Under the pieces are notes generated by a model that did not search any database, was not told where the DNA came from, and was given only the letters and a program-made list of their open reading frames with translations. A stretch of DNA of 64,000 bases from Chitinophaga ginsengisegetis (GTDB lineage: Bacteria; Bacteroidota; Bacteroidia; Chitinophagales; Chitinophagaceae), in contig NZ_FUZZ01000001.1 in NCBI RefSeq assembly GCF_900168065.1, forward strand, positions 186,001 through 250,000, given 5' to 3'. A program made the position numbers and the translations under genes. Positions 18,992-28,823 of the stretch are shown piece by piece (the first letter of the stretch is position 1; every line of letters begins with the position of its first letter).

Positions 18992-19096
18992 CTGTTTTGT
19001 AATTATTCAACAAGGAAAAATAACTTCAAATATTGGGCTGCTACAAGGTAACTTATATTTAGATTAAATTTCGACCTAAGCACTCCTTCATTTTTT

Positions 19097-19270
19097 CGCA
19101 GTAGCGTAAACGAGTGCACCCGCTTTATCACACCATATCCTGCACTACGTTTTATCCCTTGTAAAAGAAACAGTATAGTACCCGCTGTGTTCCACCACCT
19201 GGTATATTTCGCATCGGCAAATGCCTGACTGAACAGGTGGAGCACGGTGTCGGTGGGTGCTACCACTGCC
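19097..19270 (-). pseudogene. degenerate partial copy of the PepSY-like gene (13837-14289)
   Basis: This stretch is clearly similar at base level to 14037-14218: identical blocks include CGCAGTAGCGTAA, GGTATATTTCGCATCGG and CACGGTGTCGGTGGG-like runs, with small deletions. Translated, APTDTVLHLFSQAFADAKYTRW matches the intact gene and then goes out of frame. Signal peptide and C-terminal half are absent. The remaining 19003-19364 region holds no other gene. Confidence 0.85.
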
Positions 19271-19364
19271 CTACTATGCGTCTCAAAAAAATACAAGATA
19301 AATTCCTGCTAACCGTCCACATTCTGACAGGTTTTTGTAGATTAGCGCCCGAGATCTGAATCAC

Positions 19365-20918
19365 ATGAGAAAAGTACTGTTTTTGCTATTACTGGCGCAT
19401 CAGGGATGGGCACAACCAACCGCGAAGTCCGCCCAGCCAACCAAACCATCTATCGACAGCCTGTCTGTATACAACCGGCAGCTTTCTCCCCGGGAAATGA
19501 AGCAGGATCTGCAATTGTTCCTCGACATCCGTAAAAAAACCAACTCCGGTTTGTATCGCTACCGTACCCAAAAGCAGATCGACAGCATCTATAAATGGGC
19601 TTTCAGGGAGGTGCGCAAGCCTATGCCTGTGCTGGGTTTTTATAAAATCATTCTGCAGTTGACCGATTTTGAAGGCAGCTGCCATAACTATACAGAGCCG
19701 CATGCCGACCTTGTCAGGTATTTCAACCAGCAGCGAGGCTTCTTCCCTTTTGCCCTTAAATATATTGAGGGTAATATGATCTTCAATAGCAAAACAGCGC
19801 AAATCCCCGTGGGATCAAAGGTAACAAGTATCAATGGTGTTTCCGACAAGGAACTGATGCACTCTTTTTACAAATACATCACCACAGATGGCTTTACCGA
19901 AACAGGAAAGCTATCAGGCAGCGTGAACAAGAGTTATGGATTGCGTTATCTCTATGAGTATGGCATCAAAGACAGCTTTACCATCCGGTTTACCGCCCCG
20001 GGCGCCACTATGGAACAAACAGTAACGGTGCCGGCTGTATCGCTGGAAGAACGGAAAGCCAACCTGGTACTGCGTCATAGCGCACCGGTAGACAGCGTGA
20101 TCGATTACAACGTGCAGCCCAAATATAGTTTTAAGATGAAGAATCCTTCAACAGGTTTATTGAACCTGCGGATATTCTCAATGGCCACCGGGGCAGACGA
20201 TCCGGCTTTCCCGGTGTATGTGGCATTCCTCGACAGCGTGTTCCGGGTACTTGATCAAAACAAAATACCCAACCTCATTGTAGACATCCGCAGCAATCCC
20301 GGTGGCAGTGATCCTACTTTTGAACAACCGATGATGTACCTGACGGATTCAAGCTTCAAAGAAAACAAACTGGCTTATACCATCTTTGGTGATGGGATTG
20401 CCTATGAAGAATATTTTTGGGGTGTATCCACGGCTGTAAAGATGGACTCAGCATCCAAGGCGGCCGGGAAGCTGTTCCTGAAAGATTATTTTCCTGCATT
20501 GCAAAACGGCAGGAATATGCAGAACATCAAATACAACCCGGTGTACTACCCTAAGCAGCCCGGTTTCAAAGGGAAATTGTATTTACTTATTGATGAAGAG
20601 GTGGCATCAGCAGCATCACACCTGGCTTCTCTTGTGAAAGCCTATGCACGCAATGTGACCATTGTTGGGGTTGAAACCGTTGGCGGATATTATGTACACA
20701 ATGGCCATATGCCATTGATATATGAACTGCCTCATTCAAAAATAAAAACGAAGTTCTCTATCGTTTATGTGGAGCAGGATGCACCGGTAAAGCCAGATCA
20801 ACCGGAAGGCAGGGGCATTATTCCCCATCACACGGTATGGCCTTCTTTCAGCGATTTTATGCAAAACCGCGATACCCAGATGGAATATGTGCTGAAACTC
20901 ATTGCTGAGAAATCCTGA
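19365..20918 (+). CDS. S41-family (tail-specific) serine peptidase, secreted
   Basis: A 517-residue exported peptidase with a signal peptide (cleavage after about residue 16, GWA-QP). A PDZ-like part (about 145-220, VGSKVTSINGVS) precedes the S41 catalytic domain (about 260-480). LIVDIRSNPGGSDP is the oxyanion-region signature and S415 in EEVASAASHLASL is the likely nucleophile. The C-terminal ERP-like PEGRGIIPHHTV motif is also typical. The gene stands alone after the decayed block. Confidence 0.9.
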   Translation: MRKVLFLLLLAHQGWAQPTAKSAQPTKPSIDSLSVYNRQLSPREMKQDLQLFLDIRKKTNSGLYRYRTQKQIDSIYKWAFREVRKPMPVLGFYKIILQLTDFEGSCHNYTEPHADLVRYFNQQRGFFPFALKYIEGNMIFNSKTAQIPVGSKVTSINGVSDKELMHSFYKYITTDGFTETGKLSGSVNKSYGLRYLYEYGIKDSFTIRFTAPGATMEQTVTVPAVSLEERKANLVLRHSAPVDSVIDYNVQPKYSFKMKNPSTGLLNLRIFSMATGADDPAFPVYVAFLDSVFRVLDQNKIPNLIVDIRSNPGGSDPTFEQPMMYLTDSSFKENKLAYTIFGDGIAYEEYFWGVSTAVKMDSASKAAGKLFLKDYFPALQNGRNMQNIKYNPVYYPKQPGFKGKLYLLIDEEVASAASHLASLVKAYARNVTIVGVETVGGYYVHNGHMPLIYELPHSKIKTKFSIVYVEQDAPVKPDQPEGRGIIPHHTVWPSFSDFMQNRDTQMEYVLKLIAEKS

Positions 20919-20961
20919 CATATCCATCCGGGTAATCACAGCATATACGGCTGCGGGCCTG

Positions 20962-21324
20962 TTACAGCGACCAAACTGCCAGCTCGTAGCCGTCGGGATC
21001 TGTGAAGTGGAAACGCCTCCCACCGGGAAAGCTAAAGATATCCTTTACGATCTTACCTCCTGCTGCTACAATCTTTTGTTGGGTAGCTTCAATATTGTTT
21101 GAATAGAGAATGATTAAAACACTCCCTTTTACCGGTTTTCCCGTGGTGAATCCACCATCTACATAATCACCTTCAAATGCAGTATAGTCCGGTCCGTAAT
21201 CGGTAAACTTCCAGCCAAAACTCCTGGTGTAAAATTCTTTGGCGCGGCTGATGTCTTTTGACAGGAATTCGATATACTGTACCTGCTCATGTTTTAATTT
21301 GCCTTTAGAATGCGTGTCTGCCAT
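20962..21324 (-). CDS. VOC-family (glyoxalase-like) protein
   Basis: A 120-residue protein with the two beta-alpha-beta-beta-beta modules of the vicinal oxygen chelate fold: QYIEFLSKDISRAKEFYTRSFGWKF at the start and GRRFHFTDPDGYELAVW at the end. It could be a lyase, dioxygenase or resistance protein; the sequence does not say. It is convergent with the S41 peptidase gene, 43 bases apart. Confidence 0.88.
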   Translation of the reverse strand: MADTHSKGKLKHEQVQYIEFLSKDISRAKEFYTRSFGWKFTDYGPDYTAFEGDYVDGGFTTGKPVKGSVLIILYSNNIEATQQKIVAAGGKIVKDIFSFPGGRRFHFTDPDGYELAVWSL

Positions 21325-21341
21325 AGATCATATGCTTTTTA

Positions 21342-21349
21342 CAAAGATA
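21342..21349 (-). promoter_or_regulatory. -7 box of the VOC gene
   Basis: TATCTTTG on the minus strand matches TAnnTTTG, 17 bases before the ATG at 21324. No good -33 element is seen. Confidence 0.35.
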
Positions 21350-21410
21350 TAAAATGGCCGTTGTTGCCTGTTTGTAAAAAAACGACAGTATCATTTAAAG
21401 AAACACACAA

Positions 21411-21438
21411 TACAGCCCGCCATTAACAGCGGGCTGTA
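21411..21438 (-). terminator. terminator-like hairpin after the GH43 gene
   Basis: A 10-bp perfect stem (TACAGCCCGC with GCGGGCTGTA, 21411-21420 and 21429-21438) lies nine bases past the GH43 stop. The T run after it on the minus strand is weak. Confidence 0.5.
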
Positions 21439-21447
21439 AAACAAAAC

Positions 21448-22974
21448 TTAATTATCCAGTATAAAGGTGCCGGCTTCCGCCAGGCCGGGTTGCGGCTGAC
21501 TGTCGAGCCCCGATATTGGTACCAGTTTAAAATATCTGAATTGCTTTCTTACAGGAAGGTTGAAATACTGTTTATTTGGATAGAGATTAAGCAGCACGGT
21601 AGTACCAAGATCTTCCCAGGTCTGGTTATCATTGCCCACCAGTATCTGCAACTCCTTTATTTTCCGGTCGCCATCTTTCTGGATGAAAACAAAACCATCT
21701 ACGGAAAGCGTATCTCCCATGTCTACCGTGATCCAATGGTCAGGATAGTTGGTAGCAGGGGCGGAATAGCGCGCTATCCAGGGCGTGGAAGCGCTGTCGT
21801 CTATTAACCGTATCGCCAGCCTGCTGTTGTTAAGTTCTTCAGAGCTGAATCCGGCGATCGACCAATTCTCTTTGGTATACATCTTCCTTACCGGTTCACC
21901 GGAAGGCTTCGGCACAAACGAACCGATTTTAACCGGTACACCGAAATTTGGCGTGCCATCTGCATTCCATGTAAATTTCTGTATGCGCGCATTCCGGCCA
22001 CCGCCGCCAGCCGCACTGCGTGCGTGGTAGATGATCCAGTCTTCCGTACCGTCCGGTGATTTGAAAAACCCATTATGACCGGGACCAAAGGCGCCACTAT
22101 CTGCGTTCATCGAGAAAACAGGATTTGCTGTCTTCACCCAATCTGCAGGATTCATAGGATCCCCGTTCAGGTTAAGACTTAACAATCCCAGGCAGTAGGT
22201 ATCCACCCAATAGCCGCTGCCCGAATACACAATAAACAGGCGTCCGTTGGGGTTGATGATTGCCTGCGGACCTTCGTTAATGGCGTTACCATTCATTTCC
22301 CAGGAGTATGTGGGGCTGGAGATGGCTACTTTCGCGCCCGCAATTGTCCAGGGATTACTCATGGGGGCGATGTAAATACGCTGTGGTGCAGCGCCTGCAT
22401 TACCGCCGGACCATAACATGTACATTTGCCCGTTATACTTAAAAACGGTTCCGTCTATTGCCCATTGATCCGTAGAATCGGCAACTTTTCCTTTCAATGT
22501 CCATGTTCCCTGTGTGGGGTCGGCGGAATTATTTTCTACCACATACATCCGGTGATTGGCATTGGTGCCGTTATCGGCAGCAAAATAGATGTACCATTTA
22601 TTGTCGATTTCATGAAGTTCCGGCGCCCAGATATTTTTTGAGTACGGCATTCCCTGTGGAGGAATCCAGGCATCATATGGCGGCGCCAATGCCAGTTCAG
22701 TCATGGCGCTTGTTTTGTAAAGCACCAGTTTACTTCCCTGTGTATACATGAAATAATACATTCCGTTCTTCTGCGTAACCCAGGGATCAGCTCCCCGTGG
22801 CATCAACGGATTCGTGAACGTGTTTTCAAGGGTAAAGTTCGCCTCATTCACTTCGTTAGCCAGATTCGCCGTCTTGGCGTTGTCGGCAACCAGCTTACCG
22901 GGGCTAACTTTTTTACAGGCATAACAAAGTGCAAGACATAAACAGGCAAACAAATAGATAGCATTTTTTTTCAT
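21448..22974 (-). CDS. GH43-family glycosidase lipoprotein with C-terminal discoidin-like domain
   Basis: A 508-residue lipoprotein; the acylated Cys is C20. The five-bladed propeller (about 50-355) carries the three GH43 acidic residues: D63 in GADPW (base), D174 in AIDGT (pKa modulator) and E234 in NEGPQ (acid). Substrates in this family are arabinan, xylan side chains or galactan. The last 130 residues (LNNSRLAIRLIDDSAS ... YFKLVPISG) look like an F5/8 type C domain that binds sugars. No susC/susD pair is adjacent. With the GH51 enzyme it suggests use of arabinose-rich plant glycans. Confidence 0.9.
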   Translation of the reverse strand: MKKNAIYLFACLCLALCYACKKVSPGKLVADNAKTANLANEVNEANFTLENTFTNPLMPRGADPWVTQKNGMYYFMYTQGSKLVLYKTSAMTELALAPPYDAWIPPQGMPYSKNIWAPELHEIDNKWYIYFAADNGTNANHRMYVVENNSADPTQGTWTLKGKVADSTDQWAIDGTVFKYNGQMYMLWSGGNAGAAPQRIYIAPMSNPWTIAGAKVAISSPTYSWEMNGNAINEGPQAIINPNGRLFIVYSGSGYWVDTYCLGLLSLNLNGDPMNPADWVKTANPVFSMNADSGAFGPGHNGFFKSPDGTEDWIIYHARSAAGGGGRNARIQKFTWNADGTPNFGVPVKIGSFVPKPSGEPVRKMYTKENWSIAGFSSEELNNSRLAIRLIDDSASTPWIARYSAPATNYPDHWITVDMGDTLSVDGFVFIQKDGDRKIKELQILVGNDNQTWEDLGTTVLLNLYPNKQYFNLPVRKQFRYFKLVPISGLDSQPQPGLAEAGTFILDN

Positions 22975-23063
22975 GGAGGAAGTGGATTAACTATTAACGC
23001 GGAAAAATGTGATACTTCTTCCTAATATACAAAATTATTCTTTGAACTTTCTCCACAAAAAAA

Positions 23064-24260
23064 CTACCGCGTTAAAGCTGCACCGGCCCGTTTCAGGGTC
23101 AACACTGTTATTTCAGGCCATATGCCAATTCTGCCCTTTAATCCGTGGAAACCAAAGCCCCTGTTCACGTACAGGTATTTGCCCCCCTGCTTGTAAAGAC
23201 CGGCCCATTGCTTGTAGAAATATTTTATCGGGCTCCATTTGAAACCAAACAGTTCAATACCAAACTGCATACCGTGCGTATGCCCGGCTAAAGTAAGATG
23301 TACATGTTGTTCATGATCTACAGTTACTTCATCCCAGTGCGACGGGTCATGCGACATCAGTATTTTAAAAGAGTGATCAGGTACCCTGGCTGTTGCTTTC
23401 TTCAAATCGCCATATTTATGAAAACCGCCTTTACCCCAGTTCTCTACACCAATGAGGGCAACGCGTTCGCCCTGTTTGTTTATTTCTACCGCTTCATTAA
23501 GCAGTAATTTAAAGCCTGTTTCTGCATGAATCTCCTTTAAACGTGTCAGATTGGCTTCTTTGGCCGCGTTACTTTCCCATTTGATATAATCGCCATAGTC
23601 GTGGTTGCCCAAAACAGAATACTTTCCATAAGGTGCTTTCAGGTTTGTAAACATGGGAATCCATTGATCCATTTCTGAAGCTAAATTGTTGACCAGATCT
23701 CCCGTAAATAGCAGCAGATCGCTGTTTTGGGAATTTACGAGATCCAGTCCTTTTTGTACGCCTTTAGCGTCACTGAAGCTTCCGGAATGTACGTCCGATA
23801 TCTGTGTGATCGTAAAACCGTCAAATGCCTCAGGGAGATCCGGGAAATAGAGCGTTTCCTTTCTTATCCTGTAAAAATGCCGGCCCCGTGTTACGCCAAA
23901 AATGATGACAAGAAAGATCAGCCCTGCCAGTACAAGCGCTGCCTCACTTATATACACGCTCCGTGGTGGAAAGCCCTGGAACAAACGAAGGATATCTTCA
24001 GTCAACAAAACCGGCGAAGAAAATAATTTTGGAATGAAAATCAATAGCATGGTCGTCATCAGCAGGGAAAGAAGATGCCGTACCTGCTTACCCGCTCTAA
24101 GCATGAACAGTGTGGATATTATCCCTCCAATCAATAAAATATCAACAACCCAATAGCCCTGATGGAGCACCGGATTTTGAGTAAGTGTAATAACAGCCTG
24201 GTAGAAATAGATATCGCCCACCAGGAAAAGCAATAATATCAGGGAAAGTCTTTTAGCCAT
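23064..24260 (-). CDS. membrane-anchored metallophosphoesterase (YkuE/YaeI-like)
   Basis: A 398-residue protein with about four N-terminal transmembrane helices (residues 5-25, 35-55, 62-80, 104-124) and a cytoplasmic or periplasmic phosphoesterase domain. The metal-binding set is complete: D156 and H158 (ISDVHSG), D188 (GDLVNN), N219-H220 (GNHDY), H304, and H327-x-H329 (LAGHTHG). Relatives cleave phosphate esters of lipids such as UDP-sugar lipids. The substrate is not determinable here. Confidence 0.9.
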   Translation of the reverse strand: MAKRLSLILLLFLVGDIYFYQAVITLTQNPVLHQGYWVVDILLIGGIISTLFMLRAGKQVRHLLSLLMTTMLLIFIPKLFSSPVLLTEDILRLFQGFPPRSVYISEAALVLAGLIFLVIIFGVTRGRHFYRIRKETLYFPDLPEAFDGFTITQISDVHSGSFSDAKGVQKGLDLVNSQNSDLLLFTGDLVNNLASEMDQWIPMFTNLKAPYGKYSVLGNHDYGDYIKWESNAAKEANLTRLKEIHAETGFKLLLNEAVEINKQGERVALIGVENWGKGGFHKYGDLKKATARVPDHSFKILMSHDPSHWDEVTVDHEQHVHLTLAGHTHGMQFGIELFGFKWSPIKYFYKQWAGLYKQGGKYLYVNRGFGFHGLKGRIGIWPEITVLTLKRAGAALTR

Positions 24261-24365
24261 ATAAATAAAACATGTAAATTAGTAGACGAACAACTAACAG
24301 GAATATTTTGGAAATCTGTCATCTTTTTGAACATAATTATGAATACCGACACTAAAATATGAGGC

Positions 24366-24728
24366 ATGGACAATTCCAACACACATAATCGTATCGCAAA
24401 AATGACATTTGCCTCGGTCTATCCATTGTATGTTGCAAAAGTGGAGAGGAAAGGCAGAACAAAAGAAGAATTGCACCAGATCTTAGAATGGCTGACAGGC
24501 TTCGATAAAAAGAAGCTGCAGGAGCTGATAGAAGAAAAGGTAACTTTTGACGCCTTCTTTCAGCGGGCATCGTTAAACCCCAATGTGCACCTCATAACAG
24601 GAGTAATCTGTGGGTACCGCGTGGAGGATATAGAAGATCCTCTGACGCAGCAGGTCAGGTATTTGGATAAGCTGGTGGATGAGCTGGCGAAGGGGCGGAA
24701 GATGGAGAAAATTTTGCGCGGGTCGTGA
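24366..24728 (+). CDS. DUF2200-family protein
   Basis: A 120-residue cytoplasmic protein matching the DUF2200 family throughout: the ASVYPLYVAKVERKGRT opening, LTGFD, FFQRASLNPNVHLITGVICG and the C-terminal LDKLVDELAKG helix. The function is unknown. It is a single gene, divergent from the phosphoesterase. Confidence 0.88.
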   Translation: MDNSNTHNRIAKMTFASVYPLYVAKVERKGRTKEELHQILEWLTGFDKKKLQELIEEKVTFDAFFQRASLNPNVHLITGVICGYRVEDIEDPLTQQVRYLDKLVDELAKGRKMEKILRGS

Positions 24729-24800
24729 GGTGTTCACGACAGAACTTCCCGGTTTTCGGTGTCTTACCGGGCCCAACCTGTTTTGCAGCAACCGTTATTA

Positions 24801-25544
24801 TCACTTTATTTTCTCAAAAATGTATTGTTCAATGACGGTATAATAAGAAAAATATACTCCTTTTTTCACCTCCTCTACTACTCTCGGGGAATTCAGAACC
24901 AGGTATCCTTTTTCGTCAATTCCGATTTGTGAAACCCCTGCACTTGCTTTGGCTAACTTATACATCATCATAAATCTCCTGTTTTCAATGCTATACTTAG
25001 CCGATATCATTTTTTTGAAAGCAGACTTTCCTGTTTCTTTAACATAAAGCTTGAAATGATTGTCCGAAATAACCGCAAAAGCTTCATCCTTACTTTGATC
25101 AGCCAAAAGAACGTCCGGAAGCCTGTAATATGTCTTCGTCGGAAGGTATACGGAGTCATTATATCGTATTGAACGAACATTCATCATTCGCCATGTCCCG
25201 ATAAATTTCTTTGGGTCATCAACGATCGTTGTTGTGTCCAGCTGTGCGTGTGGAATGATTGAATTAGCTGTTACAGAAGTAACTACGCCATTTTGAGTAA
25301 AGCTCAGTGCAGCCTGGGTCTTTCTTAATGTGGGCGTAAGAAAATTATAGTAAATGTCAAAGTCGTTATCCCAATGAGGATATTCAAGTCGTGGTCTTGA
25401 AATTTTATAATTCAAAGGGAAATTAATACCTGTGTCTTTAGCGATTTTTGAAAGTTGCTCAAAGTCGTTGTCCTGAGCAGAAGTATCAACCGAAGCTGCT
25501 GTCAGAAATAGTACAGGCAGTGCTTTAATAAACTGATTCAGCAT
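24801..25544 (-). CDS. hypothetical secreted protein, 247 aa
   Basis: It has a signal peptide (cleavage near residue 23, TSA-QD) and a beta-rich mature part. The segment KFIGTWRMMNVRSIRY (about 112-127) recalls the start of lipocalin-like domains, but I cannot assign a family. There are no catalytic motifs. It is an isolated gene with 200 bases upstream that show nothing recognisable. Confidence 0.7.
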   Translation of the reverse strand: MLNQFIKALPVLFLTAASVDTSAQDNDFEQLSKIAKDTGINFPLNYKISRPRLEYPHWDNDFDIYYNFLTPTLRKTQAALSFTQNGVVTSVTANSIIPHAQLDTTTIVDDPKKFIGTWRMMNVRSIRYNDSVYLPTKTYYRLPDVLLADQSKDEAFAVISDNHFKLYVKETGKSAFKKMISAKYSIENRRFMMMYKLAKASAGVSQIGIDEKGYLVLNSPRVVEEVKKGVYFSYYTVIEQYIFEKIK

Positions 25545-25748
25545 AGAGATAAGTCTTTACAATTGTGAATCGCGTTAAGTTCGTCGCAACGCAACAAGTT
25601 ATTTCAATAGGTTGCACAATACCTAAAAATACCGAATATATTGCTTAGCTAAACTTTTCGAGCGTGTTAAAACGTCTGGCACAAAAGAGAGATTCTCATG
25701 GAAATCCCGGTTGGGTAATCTTGCTATTACAATTTTGACCCTTATGAC

Positions 25749-28427
25749 CTAATACACAAGCAAAAACGAAGCCGGAGCGTATTTATTTAATTTAAAGGAA
25801 AAGGCTCCCTTGTTGACCTTTATACTTTCTCCAAGAGGGGTTCCGCGCAGATCTATCGGCACTACAGCCTTTACGTTACTTTCTTTACCCAGGTTTACTA
25901 TGCGCCCGCCCTCTATGCCAGCTTGTTCCCACAAACGTAAAATCGTTCCTTCACCATCGGGATTATCACCATATGCGGTAACCAGCAAACCTTTTCCTGA
26001 TATGGATACCCCGCTTTTACTAGCAGGCATTTTTCCCGCTTCACCGTCCGCAATTGCTGTTAATAAAGGAAGACGGGCCTCCCATGCATTTTGTGCCAGG
26101 TTATGAATAGCATTTGAGTTTTTGCTCAACGACCATACCCGAACCCTTTCGCTCCATGAACCATCCTGCCACAAAGCATAATTCGTATTCCACATATTAT
26201 TGTAAAGGTTAACAAATACAGACGGAACAGTAGGTACATAATCCAGGGAATACTTCCACAATCCCAACTCACCCAGACTAATCAAAGGCGCATCTATAGG
26301 CGATAGCGCCATACCTGATTGATCCGGCTGTACAACAACGACACCTGTGTTTACCGCCATAAGACACCTATTGGCGCCTGTAATAATATCCTTTTCCGGA
26401 TCTATAGCGCCCCCTAAACGACCAACAGTAAAGGTGGGTTGTTTTACACCAAACGGAAAGCAAAGCCATCCTCCCTCGGGTTGTTTATCTGCGGTTTTGG
26501 CATTTACAGTCCATTCAATATCAACATAAGCCTCATTGCGGGGAAAGGTGAAAGTCAGCGTATAGTGCTTTGCATAACCTTCTGTTGAGTCAGTAGTTAA
26601 TGTTGCCATATCTGCAGCATCGGAATGAATAATAGCCATTTTCCAGTTCTTTGGTGTAAATGACAGATAAGGAATCTTATCTGCGCCGGGCATTCCTGGC
26701 TTTCCAAAATCATTCAATCCCCATCCATCCTTTACGCGGCTATATGCATTAAACCATTGATTGATTTCATTAGCACTAAAACGCTCGTGAACAAACTGCC
26801 CTAAAACATATTTTGAGGATTGATCGACCAGTTCCCTGCCAGTAGATTTTTCAATTAAAGATGCAATACCCCCCTTTGTTAAATCAAAAGCAACTTTAAA
26901 ATAAGGCGTACTGAAATCAGGATGCTCATCACTGATGGGGTTTCCATTCCTAAGTTCATCGGGGGTATAAGTCTTATAGCCGGATGGAGGCACCTCCTTC
27001 ACATAAACATAACTGCCTTTTTGAAAAGGGTTTTCGATCATTCCGGATCGTTTCCACGGCAAAGGATTATATACTACCAGTCGTTTTCCACTCTTGTTCA
27101 CCGATGTTGCCAGGAGGTTCAAGTCCTTAGTCAGTTCCCCGGCTACAATATCGTTTGTATTGCGGATATACTGACGTTTGACATCATAAGAATATAGCCA
27201 TTTTCTTTTACTTCCGGTGGTAGTGTTGTGTGCATCACTGTTTTTCAGGACCGCATAGTTGCCGTTTTCAGGAAGAGGTTCAGCCGCCGCTTCTTCCATC
27301 CACTTTTTCCACTCCTCTCCGTAGCTATACCGGGGGCCATATTCTGCGTTCATTCCCCAGGTATGTTCAGCATATAAAAGGCTTTGTTCGTACGCTTTTG
27401 CTAACATTGCAGTGATGGGCCTGACAGGTAAGCCCCATGCTTTCATTTGGGTGTGCAACACATCGAGTGCCGATTCCATCGGACGGATGTTTCTTGCAAG
27501 CTTTGTCTCCTCCGGGTTAGTCTGCACCCCGTGAATCCACGTATCAGGGCAATCTCCTTTAATAGTTGGCAGAGGAGGATTCTCTGCTAATACCGCCCTG
27601 GCAAAATCATCCAGCGTCCCGAAATGTATTCTCACACCCGGCAATTTCTTTTCCGCATAGTCCAGTAGCTTATGAATCTCCTGAGATGACGGTGGACCAT
27701 GATTATCACCTGTCATTTGCATCGCGAGATAATTTTTACTTGGCCAGTTGGGAGTAGGCCGAATATCAGAACCATACAATGTGGTGTAATTACATAAAAC
27801 TTTCGAACCATCCGGCCCTTCCCACCAAAACAGCTCGGGGAACCTGGGATACTGGCTGGCAGGATTACATCCTAATTGTAAAAATTGGATACCTGCATGT
27901 TTCAACAATGTGGGCAGGATCCACGAATGACCAGGTACATCAGTCATTTTCGCACTAATGGGTAAGGGCAGTCCATATTTTCTTGCAACAGCAGAAGAAA
28001 AGCTCAATCCCCGCACCAGGTCTTCATCATCCAGAGATTCAGTTTGCACGGTAAATGGAAGGCCGTGTACGGCTATCGCTCCCGATTTGATGGCCTTTTC
28101 AATTCTTGCTTTTCGTTCGGGTGTTTGCAAAGGCCCTAATATCTGTGCCTGTAAAGGCCATCCCGAAACCGTCCATGCAAAGTGCATTTTTTGGGGTAAT
28201 GATTCACTGCTTTCAATTGTTTTCAGCGCATTATCCATCATCTCTTCCCGGTAGCGCCTAAACACATTTTCCGGCAAATCCGTAAATCCAAGATCAAAAT
28301 GAGTTTTAAATACAACCCAGATGTCTGTCACTTTTGAATTTGCCTGTCTGAGGTCTTTTAAGTCCTGTCCAAATGCTGCATGCGCGAACAATATAAAACC
28401 AATTAATAAGGCTTTTATTTTTTTCAC
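25749..28427 (-). CDS. GH38-like glycoside hydrolase (DUF5054), secreted
   Basis: An 892-residue exported enzyme with a signal peptide (cleavage near residue 20). The N-terminal half carries the GH38 alpha-mannosidase fold: FKTHFDLGFTD (metal-binding H and D) and TDVPGH, where the Asp is the likely nucleophile or metal ligand. DUF5054 and GH38 C-terminal beta domains follow. The GTG start at 28427 gives the only good signal peptide. A decayed susD sits directly upstream, so this is probably the survivor of a polysaccharide-utilisation locus. The exact sugar substrate is unknown. Confidence 0.85.
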   Translation of the reverse strand: MKKIKALLIGFILFAHAAFGQDLKDLRQANSKVTDIWVVFKTHFDLGFTDLPENVFRRYREEMMDNALKTIESSESLPQKMHFAWTVSGWPLQAQILGPLQTPERKARIEKAIKSGAIAVHGLPFTVQTESLDDEDLVRGLSFSSAVARKYGLPLPISAKMTDVPGHSWILPTLLKHAGIQFLQLGCNPASQYPRFPELFWWEGPDGSKVLCNYTTLYGSDIRPTPNWPSKNYLAMQMTGDNHGPPSSQEIHKLLDYAEKKLPGVRIHFGTLDDFARAVLAENPPLPTIKGDCPDTWIHGVQTNPEETKLARNIRPMESALDVLHTQMKAWGLPVRPITAMLAKAYEQSLLYAEHTWGMNAEYGPRYSYGEEWKKWMEEAAAEPLPENGNYAVLKNSDAHNTTTGSKRKWLYSYDVKRQYIRNTNDIVAGELTKDLNLLATSVNKSGKRLVVYNPLPWKRSGMIENPFQKGSYVYVKEVPPSGYKTYTPDELRNGNPISDEHPDFSTPYFKVAFDLTKGGIASLIEKSTGRELVDQSSKYVLGQFVHERFSANEINQWFNAYSRVKDGWGLNDFGKPGMPGADKIPYLSFTPKNWKMAIIHSDAADMATLTTDSTEGYAKHYTLTFTFPRNEAYVDIEWTVNAKTADKQPEGGWLCFPFGVKQPTFTVGRLGGAIDPEKDIITGANRCLMAVNTGVVVVQPDQSGMALSPIDAPLISLGELGLWKYSLDYVPTVPSVFVNLYNNMWNTNYALWQDGSWSERVRVWSLSKNSNAIHNLAQNAWEARLPLLTAIADGEAGKMPASKSGVSISGKGLLVTAYGDNPDGEGTILRLWEQAGIEGGRIVNLGKESNVKAVVPIDLRGTPLGESIKVNKGAFSFKLNKYAPASFLLVY

Positions 28428-28475
28428 TTTCGAATTGAATTTGAATCAAACAATAATTTTAGCCACGTTAGTTTC

Positions 28476-28657
28476 TTAATCCCTTGAAGCAGACATGTTC
28501 AATAATTGAACTCCCAGTTTCCACCGTTTAATATCATCATACCTAAATCCCTCAAAGGCCAGCTCGTTCTTCTTTCATGCCCGGATTTTCTCTTTCATTT
28601 GGGATTGGGTGTACTTGTTGCGGTCTTTTGTTTTATACAACCTAATTTGAATCGGCC
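28476..28657 (-). pseudogene. remnant of a SusD/RagB-family gene
   Basis: Read on the minus strand this gives KYTQSQMKEKIR, then an internal stop, then NELAFEGFRYDDIKRWKLG. The second part is the most conserved SusD signature (RxELAFEGxRxxDxxRW). Removing one G and restoring one A restores IRHERRNELAFEG in a single frame. Only about 60 residues near the C-terminus remain; it ends at a TAA at 28476, short of a normal SusD end. Confidence 0.85.
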
Positions 28658-28823
28658 TTCAACGATGCATTAAAAAACACATCTAACCCACAACGCTCGC
28701 AAGGTTTAATTGATTTTCTCCCGTTGTGCAGGTGGAGTGTTTGCAGGATGTTTGCTAAGCTGTCTGTCATTGCAAGTGTCTTTTGAAGTACCACCTTACC
28801 GGTAAAGGACCTGGAAGTTACTT

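Noticed and set aside
19003..19296. Minus-strand frame as a real 97-aa gene
   Set aside because: It is the frameshifted remnant of the PepSY-like gene, with no signal peptide and a scrambled C-terminus.
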